From assembly GCA_963969495.1 (NCBI GenBank), contig OZ018329.1:143820021-143884020 (forward strand): DNA of 64,000 bases, written 5' to 3'. A program made the position numbers and the translations under genes. Positions 35,131 through 46,065 of the stretch are shown here, piece after piece. Within the stretch, counting starts at the first letter, position 1; the number at the start of each line of letters is the position of its first letter. Source of the stretch: Ceratothoa steindachneri (Eukaryota > Arthropoda > Malacostraca > Isopoda > Cymothoidae). Under the pieces are notes generated by a model. It saw nothing but the letters and a program-made list of their open reading frames with translations. It searched no databases and was not told where the DNA came from.

Positions 35131-38100
35131 AGCATCGCGTGTATTTTAACCAAGGATCAAGCAAACACTAAAATCTGCTTAATAATTTTCAAACTTTATT
35201 CATTATGAATGTAGATGGTAAATGGGTATCTTTTTATCTACAATTTCACAATTTAGAGGAATTATGAACAGATATCAAAAATAAATCAAGATTTTCCCAA
35301 CTTTGATTCAAAGTAATGTATCGACCTTTAATTAACTAACCCATAATGAAATAGAGCAATTTATCTCGTTAGGATTTAGGAAATTATCTTCTAGTATATG
35401 TAGACGCTCAAAACCAATTTAATAACTTGGTAACATTGCCACATAATATAATTTTCTATACTTGAGCAAGGGCTTTTTTTAAATATGCAATTTGGCAATT
35501 AGAAAAGAGATCTCTTTTCATAGACGATGATACTTAAGAGAAGCAATAAAATGGCATTATGATACCTCTTGGGCTCAGTCAGTCCCACGAATCGGCTGGA
35601 AACAAGTAAGGTCAGTAAAAAAAGAAACTAACTTGAAATATAAAGACGAAGATCCGTCAATCTTTTACACGTATCAAGCACCAATATTGGATAACATTCT
35701 ACACCTATTCTTAAAGCAGAGGAAAGTTGACAACATTGTCAAAGACAAGCGTTCCCAGTACTACCTCTTCAATTAAGCCATTCGGGCAAAGTCCCGTTCC
35801 ACACTACTTCACTTACCATAATATCTTCTTCACACGTTATATGTTTTTATTTCCTCACATAAATCGTAACTAGTGCTTTAAATGTAAAGTGCTATAAAAA
35901 TGAAAACAATTACACTAATTTTCTTCAAAGATCAAAATGGGTGTCAATAAAAGAGTCTTTTGGGTCGTTTCTTCCCATTTTTTCTATTGCTCATGAGGGC
36001 AAGGTCGAACCAAACGCCTCGTCTCGGTGCTGCACTCCTTTGTTCATGAATCACTGAATCTCAGGTTTGATTTATTTCGAGCACATTAAAAGGAAAAACA
36101 AACTAAAGGCTTCCATTCAACGTCGCTTTATTCCTGGTGATTCTCTCCTCCATCTCCACCCATATGCTGTCCTTATTTAGGCTTCATTAGTGTTAATATC
36201 AGTGTTAATTTAACTCCGTCTCCACTTTGCAAGCTCTACCTAAAGTTACATTGTTTTGCGTCCCATTAAGTCTGATTTATATCTTCCTATTTATAAGAAA
36301 AGTATTGAACTATTTCATTAGGTGCAATTTTGCCTTCGTGTCACATATCCCGCTTCCTGTGCCCCAAGGAGAGGTGAACTAGATGCCTTACCTTTCCTTC
36401 CAATGGAAACTTCGACTCCAAAAATCGTTGCCCTTACTAACATGCTTGAGAAAATTAAACTGGCTAAACCCCCTCGCATCTTACTGTAAAGCTCTCCCAA
36501 ATCACACAAGAATGGTAATGACTTCTAAGATGCTGATTGTTAGTACCACGAGAGTTTAGTAAATAATCACTGCCGTCTTGATTGTAAAGCGGTCAAGTCA
36601 GAACTGGCCTGTAATATTCCACTAATTTTCCCTCTACTGTCCACACATACCCCTCTTTGCATATATCTTTACGCCATCACGAGCAGGAACTATCTAAACG
36701 ACACGAGCTCAGTTATTTTTATTATACACGCAATACCTGCTGACATGGATTCAGAAGAATCTAGTGTTCTCATGTAAACTGTTGATGGTGTCCTTATAAA
36801 AAGGTTTTGGGAAACAACCCTAACTATTTCACTCGGTCTCAGACTACAGTTTTTTTTAAAGTTCCTGGTATGGGACATAAAATCGGTTAGTATCATTCTT
36901 GACTTTCTCTTGAATTATATTCTAATATTTGATTTAAAAATAATAAATTAATATAGGGAGAGACTCATATTGTTTCAGTGCCGTGTTACTAAATAAAGCA
37001 ATACCATTAATATTGTTTTCAATTTCAAATGACTCGTCCTATAGCTATTTAACTTCACAATATATTTATTTATATAAACCATTAAATAAATGTGAAGTTA
37101 GGGAATGATAAATTTCGAACATCTTTCAATTCTCCTTTCATCACATCATTAGAAAAGGACCTCTAGTCGCGTGAATAGCCTAAATGCTCTCACATAAGAT
37201 ATTAGGGGTAATAAAAGAGATATACATTCGTCGTTGCATGAAATAAAATTATGACCTTTTGCAAAAGCCATTAACGTAATTCAAATAAAGTGAATCTAAT
37301 TAACAGGCGATTATATTCTTTTAAATTTAATCACAGTTAAAAACATATACCCTCTTTTTCCTTAAAATTATGTAGGAACATTTCAAGGTCGTAAAATTTT
37401 TTTAAACAACCATTTGAAGATTGATTTTTTAAGATCTCTATGGAACCAATTTCCATAGCGAAGAATGCCATTTAAGCGCCCTCGGGCACATAATAGTTAG
37501 ATTATTTCCAGAGGTTCATCTGACATGCCTTACAAAGGTAAATAATTCAATTTTACGTTTATAGGCGATCTTTTGGTGCCCAATAAGGATTCAGAAAGGG
37601 ACAAATATTAATTAAAACATTTTCATCTTATTACGTTTTTATAGGTTTTCGATTAATTTGGCAAAATTCATTTTAGGGTTTAGATCCATAGATATTGGAG
37701 AATTCAGAACCGATTCAATATCAACATCCCAAGGCAGCAGTAAGATCACAATTATCAAGCTCTCCACGAGTCTCCAGACCCTAAAGCTATTGCAGCATTT
37801 TTTAATGTTGATTTATTTTCTTTGAAAATTTATAAAATACGTTGGGAGTACCCTTTTCCCACTGAGCAATATTTTGAAAGTTACGAACAAAAGAGGAACT
37901 CGCTTTGTTATAGAAACTCTCCTATAGCAAACCTAAGGAGACTTAGCAGAAGCTAAATTTTGGTATACCCCAAAACAATGGCGTAGGAGCAATCGTAGAC
38001 AACGATCAGGACATTTATTTGCCAGAAGATTTAGAAAAAGCTACCCATGTCTTCGCAAGTGACACCTAAATACGTAATAACGTAACATACCCTTGCAGAA

Positions 38101-38240
38101 GCCTGAATTATGTTTTCCGAAACAATAAATTTTACAACGCAACTAAATCACCTACGCTCTAAAAAGGAACCAAAAGCAATTTAAATCCCACGTTCCCAAA
38201 CATAACCCTCCTCTTCGTGACTGAAGTTTTGTTTCCGTAT
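35131..38240. other. AT-rich intron DNA, nothing recognised
   Basis: About 3.1 kb without a motif-bearing frame. Short frames at 36318-36509 and 36690-36896 (both -) are not recognisable. Confidence 0.55.
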
Positions 38241-38327
38241 GTTTGGTCGCCAGACGTTTGGTCACCGGATGTTTCGTCGCGCAACCGTTTGATTGGTCAT
38301 CGGCCGTTTCGTCACTGAACGTTTGAT
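38241..38327 (+). repeat. minisatellite of GTTTGGTCGC type
   Basis: Five to six units of 15-19 bases built on gtttggtcgccagac, gtttggtcaccggat and gtttcgtcgc, degenerate. The same kind of sequence, cycling GTTTGGTC and GTTTCGTC, occurs in scattered animal genomes (recall). Confidence 0.8.
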
Positions 38328-38679
38328 TTTCTTGTATACTTTATTTTAGAATAAAGTTCATTTGTTTAAAACATTGGCTATTTTCCTTGAACCCTATACT
38401 AATTTCATATAACAAGTGAATGGATCATTTTAATTATGGTTATTTCAAATTTCTACCTCACCCATCTCAGAAAATGTAATAGGACAAATTGAAGGTTAAA
38501 CCACCAAACAGTCTCCTCAGTTGCTTGAAGTGAGGCAGTGTCCCAAAATATTTTGTTCTTTATTGAACATTTAATTTTGTAAAGTGTAAACGTGTACTTT
38601 AGAGCTAAAGGTTGTTAATTGTTTTTTGAAATAACCAAAAAATGCCAGAAAGCGAGATCTAGCATTAAATTATGGGTAA

Positions 38680-39170
38680 CCAAGTTAGGTTTAAGAGAAT
38701 AATTTGTATCATGAGACATCAATTTCGTTGCAAAGTCAACGAGAGTAAGGACAATTACGTCTATGTCAACTCTAAAAAAAGGTCCGAGGCAATTGGTGCC
38801 TTCTGAAGGAGGACAAGTGGTATTCATCCTTTTCCTGTAGTCTTCTGGCAAATGTCACACGAATGGCAAAACTCAGCAATTTCCTTGGCAGTACGCGGCC
38901 AGAAGAAATAGTAGAAGATTCTCTGAGCCGTTTAGTTGTGACTGTAATGACTAGCCATTATTCCATCGTGTAAGAGTCGGAGGACTTTGGGAACATGGGA
39001 CCGGGGGATACACAACGAGCAAATGGGGGTTTTATCCTCAGCTGATCAGGATCGATAAAGGGGTCCGTTGCTAATAAGGTAGGTGACTTTCCTTTGGCCA
39101 CGAGCAGATCCACGCTCGTCACTTCTCGCTTTTTCCCACAAGAACTGTAGAGTGTAGCATTCCTTTTGAG
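38680..39170 (-). pseudogene. Ty3/Gypsy integrase, N-terminal part
   Basis: The frame KVLRLLHDGIMASHYSHN, then a stop, then RIFYYFFWPRTAKEI and CHSCDICQKTTGKG is the HHCC zinc-binding domain of integrase, with both His and the Cys pair in place. A frameshift leads to PFFRVDIDVIVLTLVDFATKL, where the first catalytic Asp region is present. About 12 residues found in the + strand copy (between V/A-I-D and V-D-F-A-T) are deleted. Homology ends after that. Upstream, ISNGPLYR-like linker text is recognisable near 39060. Confidence 0.75.
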
Positions 39171-39955
39171 CGATTACTAAAAGCTCGTTTCGTAGGGCTA
39201 AAAACTCTGGGGCATAATGGGGTTCTAAAGCACTCGGGCCCTCGTGATGACAGGCTGAGCGACGGGGTTAAGGGAAAGCTTCGGGCTCTGACCGATCTAC
39301 AGAGCACAGAATTCACTGAGGGATGCTATTACTTCGGTGCAACAAATGAAGTATTCGCATTCGAGGTAGCAGCGGTCCACAGGAAACTAATTTGCACGTC
39401 CCAAGTAGTCATGGACTACTGCGAATTTATCGTGGTCGGGGCCCACTGGAGGCAGCAACTTTTCAGAGACGACAAGGCAAGTGCATCCGGTGTCTCTTGC
39501 GAGGGTTGACACTCGGCAACCGTTAACACTTCCATTTTTAAACTCAATCCCACCAGAGGAGCTTTTTTGAACAGGAAATTAACTTGGTGTCCCGGGGGAC
39601 TGCTTGTTAGGGAAGTTTCTGGCATTTCAGAGCGAGCGTTCGAATGAGAGAGAGAGGCATATATTTAGTGGATTTGGTGACTAGGGGCAGAACGAAATTG
39701 GGAGTTTGAAGGGACAGTGTGTTCTCACGTAGCCGGGAACACCGCAGGAAAAACGAACTATGGGCCTACGAGGGTAATCCTACGCTGGGAAATTATTTAT
39801 GAGTGACTGATTATCCCTCGATTGTGGCGGAGAAAGGTACTTGGCTTAAAGGGACCAGATACCTTCGAAACCTTGAGCGAATTCTTCGGAGGAAATTTGG
39901 AGAAGTTACTTTTACTTTGGGGGGATGGGCGATGAGACTTCTATGGGTCTTTAGG
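39171..39955 (-). other. decayed middle of the Gypsy element
   Basis: Moderately GC-rich, with frames of 65-69 residues that carry no sure motif. A frame near 39416-39625 could be protease-like but lacks a clear D-T-G, so no function is assigned. Confidence 0.4.
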
Positions 39956-40680
39956 CTATAGATGGTAGCTTGTTTCATGCACATCCGCTTCTTCTATATA
40001 TTGCTTGAAAGAAGACACGCGTCTGTCTTTCACGAGTGCGTGGATCTCAGAGGGTAGTGCAGTCATCAACTGATCCCGTAAAAGGAAATCAAATAGGAAC
40101 TCGTAGTCACGGTTGACTTGAGCTAAATCCAACCAGAAGTGGAAACTTCTCTGGAGGGTGAATCCAAATTGACGGTATGTCTGGCCTGGAATTATTCTCG
40201 CCTGGCGGAACTTTAAGCTATAGTAATCGGGATGCATATTAACAGCCGATAATAATTTTGATTTGAAGGAGAAGTAGGCGAGAGTAGCCTCGTCTCGGAG
40301 TAAAATCAAAATTTGTAGGAAGTCAGTATTAAGGATAGGAAGTAGTAAAGCGACTCCATCGTCTTCAATATCCCAGGGGTTTACATCGAAAATTTTCTCA
40401 ACGTGAGATAAGTAGGCGCTGAAATCGTCGCCGTCCTTAAACACTAGCAACTTTACCTAAGGGGGCTGGGAGGATTCATTTTTCGAGCTAACAGAAAGGG
40501 ATTCCAAATGATTTCTGTTAAGCTCAAGCTCATGCTGACGAATTCTTTTTCTTTCTTCAGCTTCTCTTTGTTCTTTTTCAGCTTCTCTTAGTTCTTTATT
40601 TCTTCTCTCTGTTCTTTTTCTCTTCTCTCTCAGCTTCTGACTGTTCTAGTTTTACTGCCGTTTTATTTATTTCTTCCTCC
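39956..40680 (-). pseudogene. Ty3/Gypsy gag
   Basis: The N-terminal part (about 40680-40480) is a charged coiled coil rich in Glu, Lys and Arg, in two frames (AEKEQREAEERKR, QHELELNRNHLE). One stop after SSQPP separates it from a 164-residue open frame (39956-40450). That frame has the capsid-like region: GDDFSAYLSHVEKIF, then SFKSKLLSAVNMHPDYY, FRQARIIPGQTYRQF and DFLLRDQLMTALP, the pattern of SCAN-related Gypsy gags. This is one of the longest open frames in the window, so this part is little damaged. The capsid packages the element RNA. Confidence 0.75.
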
Positions 40681-40700
40681 TTAATATATGCAAATAGATC

Positions 40701-41310
40701 CTTGCCTGACAACCCAAGAACCTCTCCTTATTGATGGAAATGCTCAAATGAGGACATCTTGTTAGTGTAAATGCGCGTCTGCTGCTCGGCTCGTTCAGTA
40801 AACATAAGGAAAAGATTATGAAACTCGGACGATCGAATAAAAAATCCTAACGGAGATTTTGTTACAAAAAAATTGCATGCAATAAACGAAATAAAATAAA
40901 AAAATAATTTAAAACTTGATTTCTATGTGACCAATTATTATAGATCTTTAATCCTGCACGGGGATTAGTAGAGTGTTTCTAAAGGAGATCGTTCCAAAAA
41001 AACAACATACACAACGGAAAATAAAATTGGAAATAAACAGTCACCCCCCCAAAAAAAATGATCAATCAAAAAAGGAAAGACAAAAAAATTAAGAATTTAT
41101 TCCAATTTCTTGGAATATCCTTTAACGAACTAGGAAAACTGGTTAAGAAATAACTGAACTTAGGGGAGGGAAATAATTTGAAATCAAAAAGGGTTCTTTC
41201 AAACAAAAATTAACCAAACTTTATCTACCACCAGATAAACATAAGGATAATGATTAAAATCTGTGTTTTTCCAGTACAAAAAGTACCCAACTATACTTGA
41301 CAACTGATAA

Positions 41311-41379
<69 letters not shown>

Positions 41380-42460
41380 AACTTTTTAAAAAACCAAAGA
41401 ATTACAAATGGTGAAATCCAGAAAATTTATTTCTAAAGGGGGAAAATTTCTTCCTTTTTAAAATTATTATAATTGGCGAAGTTCAGAAAATTTATAAAAA
41501 TTTAACCATGGCTACTTTTTTTTAGATTTTAAATTTTAATCATAATAGCGAAGCCATTGCCTGGCGAGTAATATTTGATCTCTGCTAGGTTTGATATATA
41601 TTAAATTATAACTAAAGAAGTTTCTTGGATTTTCGTTGTTATTTTAAGCTAGTTTATATTCCTACACCCTATTTCTTTTCCTTATAATCCTATTTTGCTC
41701 ATTTTAATCAATCTCAAAGATGAAACTTTAAAGAGTACATGTAACTCCTTATATTCTCTTTTTTTCTGAGAAATCTTTTTAGCTATCTCACGATTGCACC
41801 ATAAATTGGTTGTTCTCTGTATTTAATACATGCTCAAAACTATTTCACTTCCCATATGCGTTATTTCCTCTGAATTCTACACTTCAAATAAGCAAATGTA
41901 CCAAGTTTCCAACTTTTCCATAATCCTGCCCCCGTAGTATCTACAGATATTGTTCCTTTTCCTCTTTCCAACGCAAAACTAACACTCTGATGATCCCTAT
42001 TCCTAAAGATTCCCCAACGGTCAATTTCTGAACAAAGTGCTCATAGTTTAAAGGAACAAAATCTAAAAGATCTAAATCCATAGTTGCCTTATTAATTGAA
42101 AGACTAGAACAATTGCCCTCAAAACATTCTCTAAATCTACAACTTGCTCCATCACTTCCTATCATATTTTAAGTATCCAAAAGGATAAATGCATCTACTT
42201 CACATCCTTTATTAATTTCTTTACTCATTAGTTCATCGGTATCCCTAGTCGGTCGCAATGGTATTTATAAGACCGTGATGTACCATTTCGTTTATACTGA
42301 TCTTCATTCTGATTTATTAAATGATATACATTTGAAATAATGCTATTTTTAATATAAATAATGAATTATCCCCTTACCAAAGCTATCTATGATTTGGATA
42401 ATTTACATGTTATAACCGTGTAAAGCAAATTCACTTATATGTTCACTAAGTTTTATTTCA
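40701..42460. other. AT-rich stretch, nothing recognised
   Basis: Flanks the gag end of the Gypsy element; an LTR would be expected here but none was recognised. A 74-residue frame at 41941-42165 (-) has no known motif. Confidence 0.5.
41313..41374. repeat. (AT)n microsatellite
   Basis: About 62 bases of pure AT dinucleotide. Confidence 0.97.
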
Positions 42461-42600
42461 TTAACCCAAGATTCTGTTATATTTTTTATTTCTATATCCT
42501 CATCACTAATATAAATAAATATCTCTTAACTTAAGATTCTGTTATATTTTTTATTCCTATATCTTCATGACTAATAAAAATAAATAACTCATTAACCTAA
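42461..42600 (+). repeat. tandem duplication, unit about 65 bp
   Basis: Two units starting at 42461 and 42526 share ttaac-aagattctgttat and attttttatt-ctatat, and the start of a third (attaacctaa) is at 42591. They differ at several positions. Confidence 0.8.
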
Positions 42601-43453
42601 GGAAATTTGAGGATCGGTGAAAATCAAGGGCGCTAGAGAGAATTTATCGTAATGTTTTAGTTAAAAGAACGTTAGCTGACATGGAAGATGGATGACATCT
42701 GAATATTGCAAAAGAGTAACCTGTATCATGATGATTCGCCTCGGCATCGAAATGTAAACAATATGCTTAGTGGACACATTAACGGTTGTAAGATATAACA
42801 GCTGTTACAGAGACTACGAAGCAGTGGCCGGCAAAAAGGGCGACAGTATGCGCTCTGACTGCGTATTCACGCTAGAATTCATCCAACAACTGTAAGCTAA
42901 TTTGATAAAAGACACGAATAAGAGAGGATGGGCTTTAGCGATAGAGTTGGGTGTTTTAGTGGCCACCATGAAGCTTTCCCTGAATAAGAACCTTCGCTAG
43001 TCTTTCTAAAACAGGTGCTAATGACAAATTATGTTACAAAATGCAAAGGAGAACCGATTGACGAAGTCACAGAAGCTGCCGAACAAATTGAAGCAGCATG
43101 TTTAGCTGGAAACGGTCTGGTAGTTCTTAAACGAATAAAAACTTCTTCCTGGGCCAGTTTAACAAAACCAAGAAAGCAGGTGATTTTTGAATGTCGTAGA
43201 ATGACCCAAAGACATATACGTTACTTCTACCCGAAATGCGTGCACGCTCATGGTCAAACGAATGACGTTGACTCAACTCTGGTCACGACATAGATGGGAG
43301 ATAAAAGTAAGGGGGGAAGTTTGGAAACAACTTGCCTGAAGAAGTGCGGAGATTTTATACAAGCAATAGAGTGCAGTTGGCCGTTATTAAACTAATAAAG
43401 GCTGTGGGATATGAGGCTTATGAATGGTTAGGAACAAAATTTAACTTTAAAAT
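42601..43453 (+). other. unrecognised stretch with a 92-residue open frame
   Basis: The frame 43015-43293 has a Glu/Ala-rich helix (EVTEAAEQIEAACLAG) and a Cys/His region (ECRRMTQRHIRYFYPKC) that could be a damaged zinc knuckle of a retroelement gag. Parts of 42690-43000 also faintly suggest the DNA-binding half of a mariner transposase, which would fit the mariner tail at 44230. Neither reading is secure. Confidence 0.3.
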
Positions 43454-44215
43454 TTACACAGTATACAAAATAAATAGTTTAAAATAGAATAATGGCAATG
43501 GATAATCAATGTTTACAAGAATCGATTTAACAGAGCTATTCGGAGTGAACTGAACGGGAGGAGGCGAGAGGCTATACGATCCTCTGTACGTACGCACACA
43601 TGGATGACTGATAAGGAAGCCACAGATGATTCGTCTCAGCCTAGCTTGGGTTCGAGGCTTTAAGAGATGGAACGGGGATCGGATGGTTGTTCGAGGGAGT
43701 TTAACCTCTAGTAGTAACACTAACTGGAGGGATTATTCGTGCCAGATAAAATGTACCGAAACCAAGGATGGGCCAATTGACTAGGGCGCAGATCCTTCGG
43801 TAGAATTCTAACCTTCGGCTCGTAGGGAAATTGAGCGCGATCGCGAATGACCAGTTCCATTGTAAAAGGCAGGCATATACTGTCGATGCCCATTTGGGAC
43901 CAACAATATATATGGACCAGCGTGAACCGTTACTGCCTCGCCAAAAAGGAGCGCGGGGGAACAACTCCTTGGACCTACACGGTGCTTGAGAGATGGGAAG
44001 TACTTTAGCGGGGGTTTCTTGATAACGCCCGGGGAGGCGACAGAGGCGCGCGTTTGATATTCCAATTCCTCGCTTATCGCAGAAAGCAGTTTGATATCCT
44101 GATTGTTCGCACGGTCCTCGCTCACGTTGACTGACCTCATGCCTGATCTCGTGGCTTTGTCGTGGCACATGACGACAAGGAACCTAGATTCTCGACAGTA
44201 TACAATCCGTTCCAC
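43454..44215 (-). other. GC-richer stretch with overlapping open frames, unrecognised
   Basis: Open frames of 88, 155 and 135 residues on the - strand overlap in different frames. One has GPYILLVPNGHRQYMPAFYNG, another LGFGTFYLARIIPPVSV. Several readings are open at once and no domain is recognised. Base composition differs sharply from the AT-rich flanks. It is likely a retroelement part or a diverged repeat; a host exon cannot be excluded. Confidence 0.35.
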
Positions 44216-44229
44216 TTTTTATGCATTAT

Positions 44230-44646
44230 AAAGACCAAGTTACCACCAATTATCATGGTCTTTGAGTTTGCCTCTAATCAAGATGAGTCATGCTGCACAA
44301 AATATTTGACCACTGTCTTAGACACAATTCAGAGTGCATGTGTAAGTGCAGGATAATGTAGTCAAAACCTGGCTGGAGAGGATGGGGCTTAATTTTCTAC
44401 GACTTTACCAGCACAACTTTCTACGTAGCCTCGTAATTTCCCTGATTTTAATACGTAAATTACCATCTTAGGAGCGCGGTTGATAAAAAGACTAATTACT
44501 GTGGCTGAATCATTAACCAAAATCTCATAGCTAAGATCAAGGAGGTGTTCGACGATCTTCTCAAAGACACAGTTAGGAACGCATGCGACAAAATTCAGAG
44601 CTTTCTTGAGGCTGCGGTGGAAGCTGAGGGTGGCAATTTTAACTAA
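44230..44646 (+). pseudogene. mariner-type transposase, C-terminal part
   Basis: IIMVFEFASNQ matches the strand block after the first catalytic Asp. VLDTIQSACV, then LAGEDG and the shifted TWLERMGLNFLRLYQHN fit the following V-V-K-P-W-L region. After a gap, IAKIKEVFDDLLKDTVRNAC and FLEAAVEAEGGNFN with a stop at 44646 form the C-terminal helices. This wording is typical of a mariner group widespread in arthropods. Catalytic Asp residues two and three are not visible, so the middle is deleted or decayed. Confidence 0.65.
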
Positions 44647-45747
44647 TGCTCTCTCCCAGCTATAATCTATTCATAGTTTTGAATTGGTAAAATATATTAA
44701 ATTTCGCTCAGATATTGGGGGGTGGGGGGATTCTGTTATGCAAAACATCAAATTTAGCTAGAACAACCTATATTTTGTTCAAGCATATGTTGAAAAAAAA
44801 ATAGAAGCTCTCCAATAGCAGTTCTTGTCGAAATCCTGTAGAAAACAAAAACAAAAATCTACTAAACAATATTTACAGTATTTTCATATAACTAGATGTA
44901 GCTATAAACTTTTTATCAACTCTAAAGTTAACAGGTTAACAGCTTTTACCTTACAATATTGAGGACTTAATACACATTTAGAGATCAGGTTAAATAATAG
45001 TGAAAGCAAATGGCTTTACGCTGACCGGGGTAATTTTTTTCGAATAAATATTGTTCGTATGTGTATAATCCGACGTCCAGAGCCATCCATCCAAGAGAAT
45101 TCACCTCGTAGTGCGCATGAGTCTACATTCTGACGAAACTCCATTAATTACAGTTAATTCTTTTAGTTCAGAGAAGCAATTCGTCCTGATTTATTTCAGA
45201 AATTTTCCCAGGATGCTTCTTGAAACAATTTTTCACTAAGAAATTATTATGGGGCCGAAGTCTTCAGAAGTGTAAGTAAATACAAAAACTGTTCTTATTT
45301 TTGACCTAATATCTTCGGCACAGAATTTGGCATAGGGTAGGCAATGACCTTTGTATGTCTGTGTGCATGAGTATAAGATATTTAGAGGGGGATTTTCGAT
45401 ACTTATTTTAAACATATGTTTTATACAATATATCCCAAAAGGTTATAAATGAATTTAGACGAACTTTTGTAGAGGAAAGGACCTTAGGCTCAAGAGGAAT
45501 TACTTATATTTAGGTGTGGATCCAAATCTGAATGCGAATTCTGCAATAATTAATCACATTTTGTGTAGAAGATATCTAAATAATATTGAGACTTGGCCCA
45601 ACAAAAGCTAATTAGATTTTAAGACGGATTATGATCACGATTTTGTGGAGAAATTGGGCATAACAGCAGAAAGAGCTGATCATATTCTTAGAGAGATGCG
45701 AATGTTTATTCTAGATCACCTTTTCCTTTTGATGGTGCTTAATTTTC
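44647..45747. other. AT-rich stretch, nothing recognised
   Basis: No motif-bearing frame. Includes a G-run near 44714-44730. The last 35 bases before 45748 faintly resemble the T-rich 3' UTR of the LINE to the right, in the opposite orientation. Confidence 0.5.
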
Positions 45748-45907
45748 TCTGTGTTTTTGAATTTGAATTTAAGGTAGCCTAGTACTAGGCAGGTTTTTAA
45801 TACGGCGACTAATGCCCACGTAGGCGATTGCCTACGTGGGCATTAGTCGCCGTATTAAAAACCTGCCTAGTACTAGGCTACCTTAAATTCAAATTCAAAA
45901 ACACAGA
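45748..45907. repeat. perfect 78-bp inverted repeat at a LINE 3' end
   Basis: Arms 45748-45825 and 45830-45907 are exact reverse complements around a 4-base loop (gatt). The right arm is the 3' terminus of the I-type LINE on the - strand. The left arm is therefore the 3' terminus of the same family in + orientation, as in copy A at about 830-895. Either two 3' ends meet tail to tail, or the terminus was copied back on itself. A perfect match over 78 bases, beside an ORF full of mutations, argues for a recent event or an assembly artefact. Confidence 0.95.
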
Positions 45908-46065
45908 AAAAAAAACAAACCCAACACCAAGAATTAAAAAAAAGAGAAAAGGCAACTAGCAGGAAGCAAGCTCCTTTGTCCGGGGAGGTCGCACGGGCGT
46001 AGGAACGTGAGACCTAAAAGAGAAAAAAACAAAAACAAAAACAAACAAACAAAACAAAAAACTGG

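Larger units (their letters stand above)
38680..40700 (-). mobile_element. Ty3/Gypsy retrotransposon, internally deleted
   Basis: On the - strand gag (about 40680-39956) is followed by a decayed segment and then the linker and integrase start (39170-38680). Reverse transcriptase and most of RNase H cannot be found, so a large internal part is lost. The integrase is shared with the + strand copy at 62900-64000. No LTRs were recognised. Confidence 0.75.

Noticed and set aside
39416..39625. Aspartic protease of the Gypsy element
   Set aside because: No D-T/S-G motif can be read, so the family order alone was not enough.
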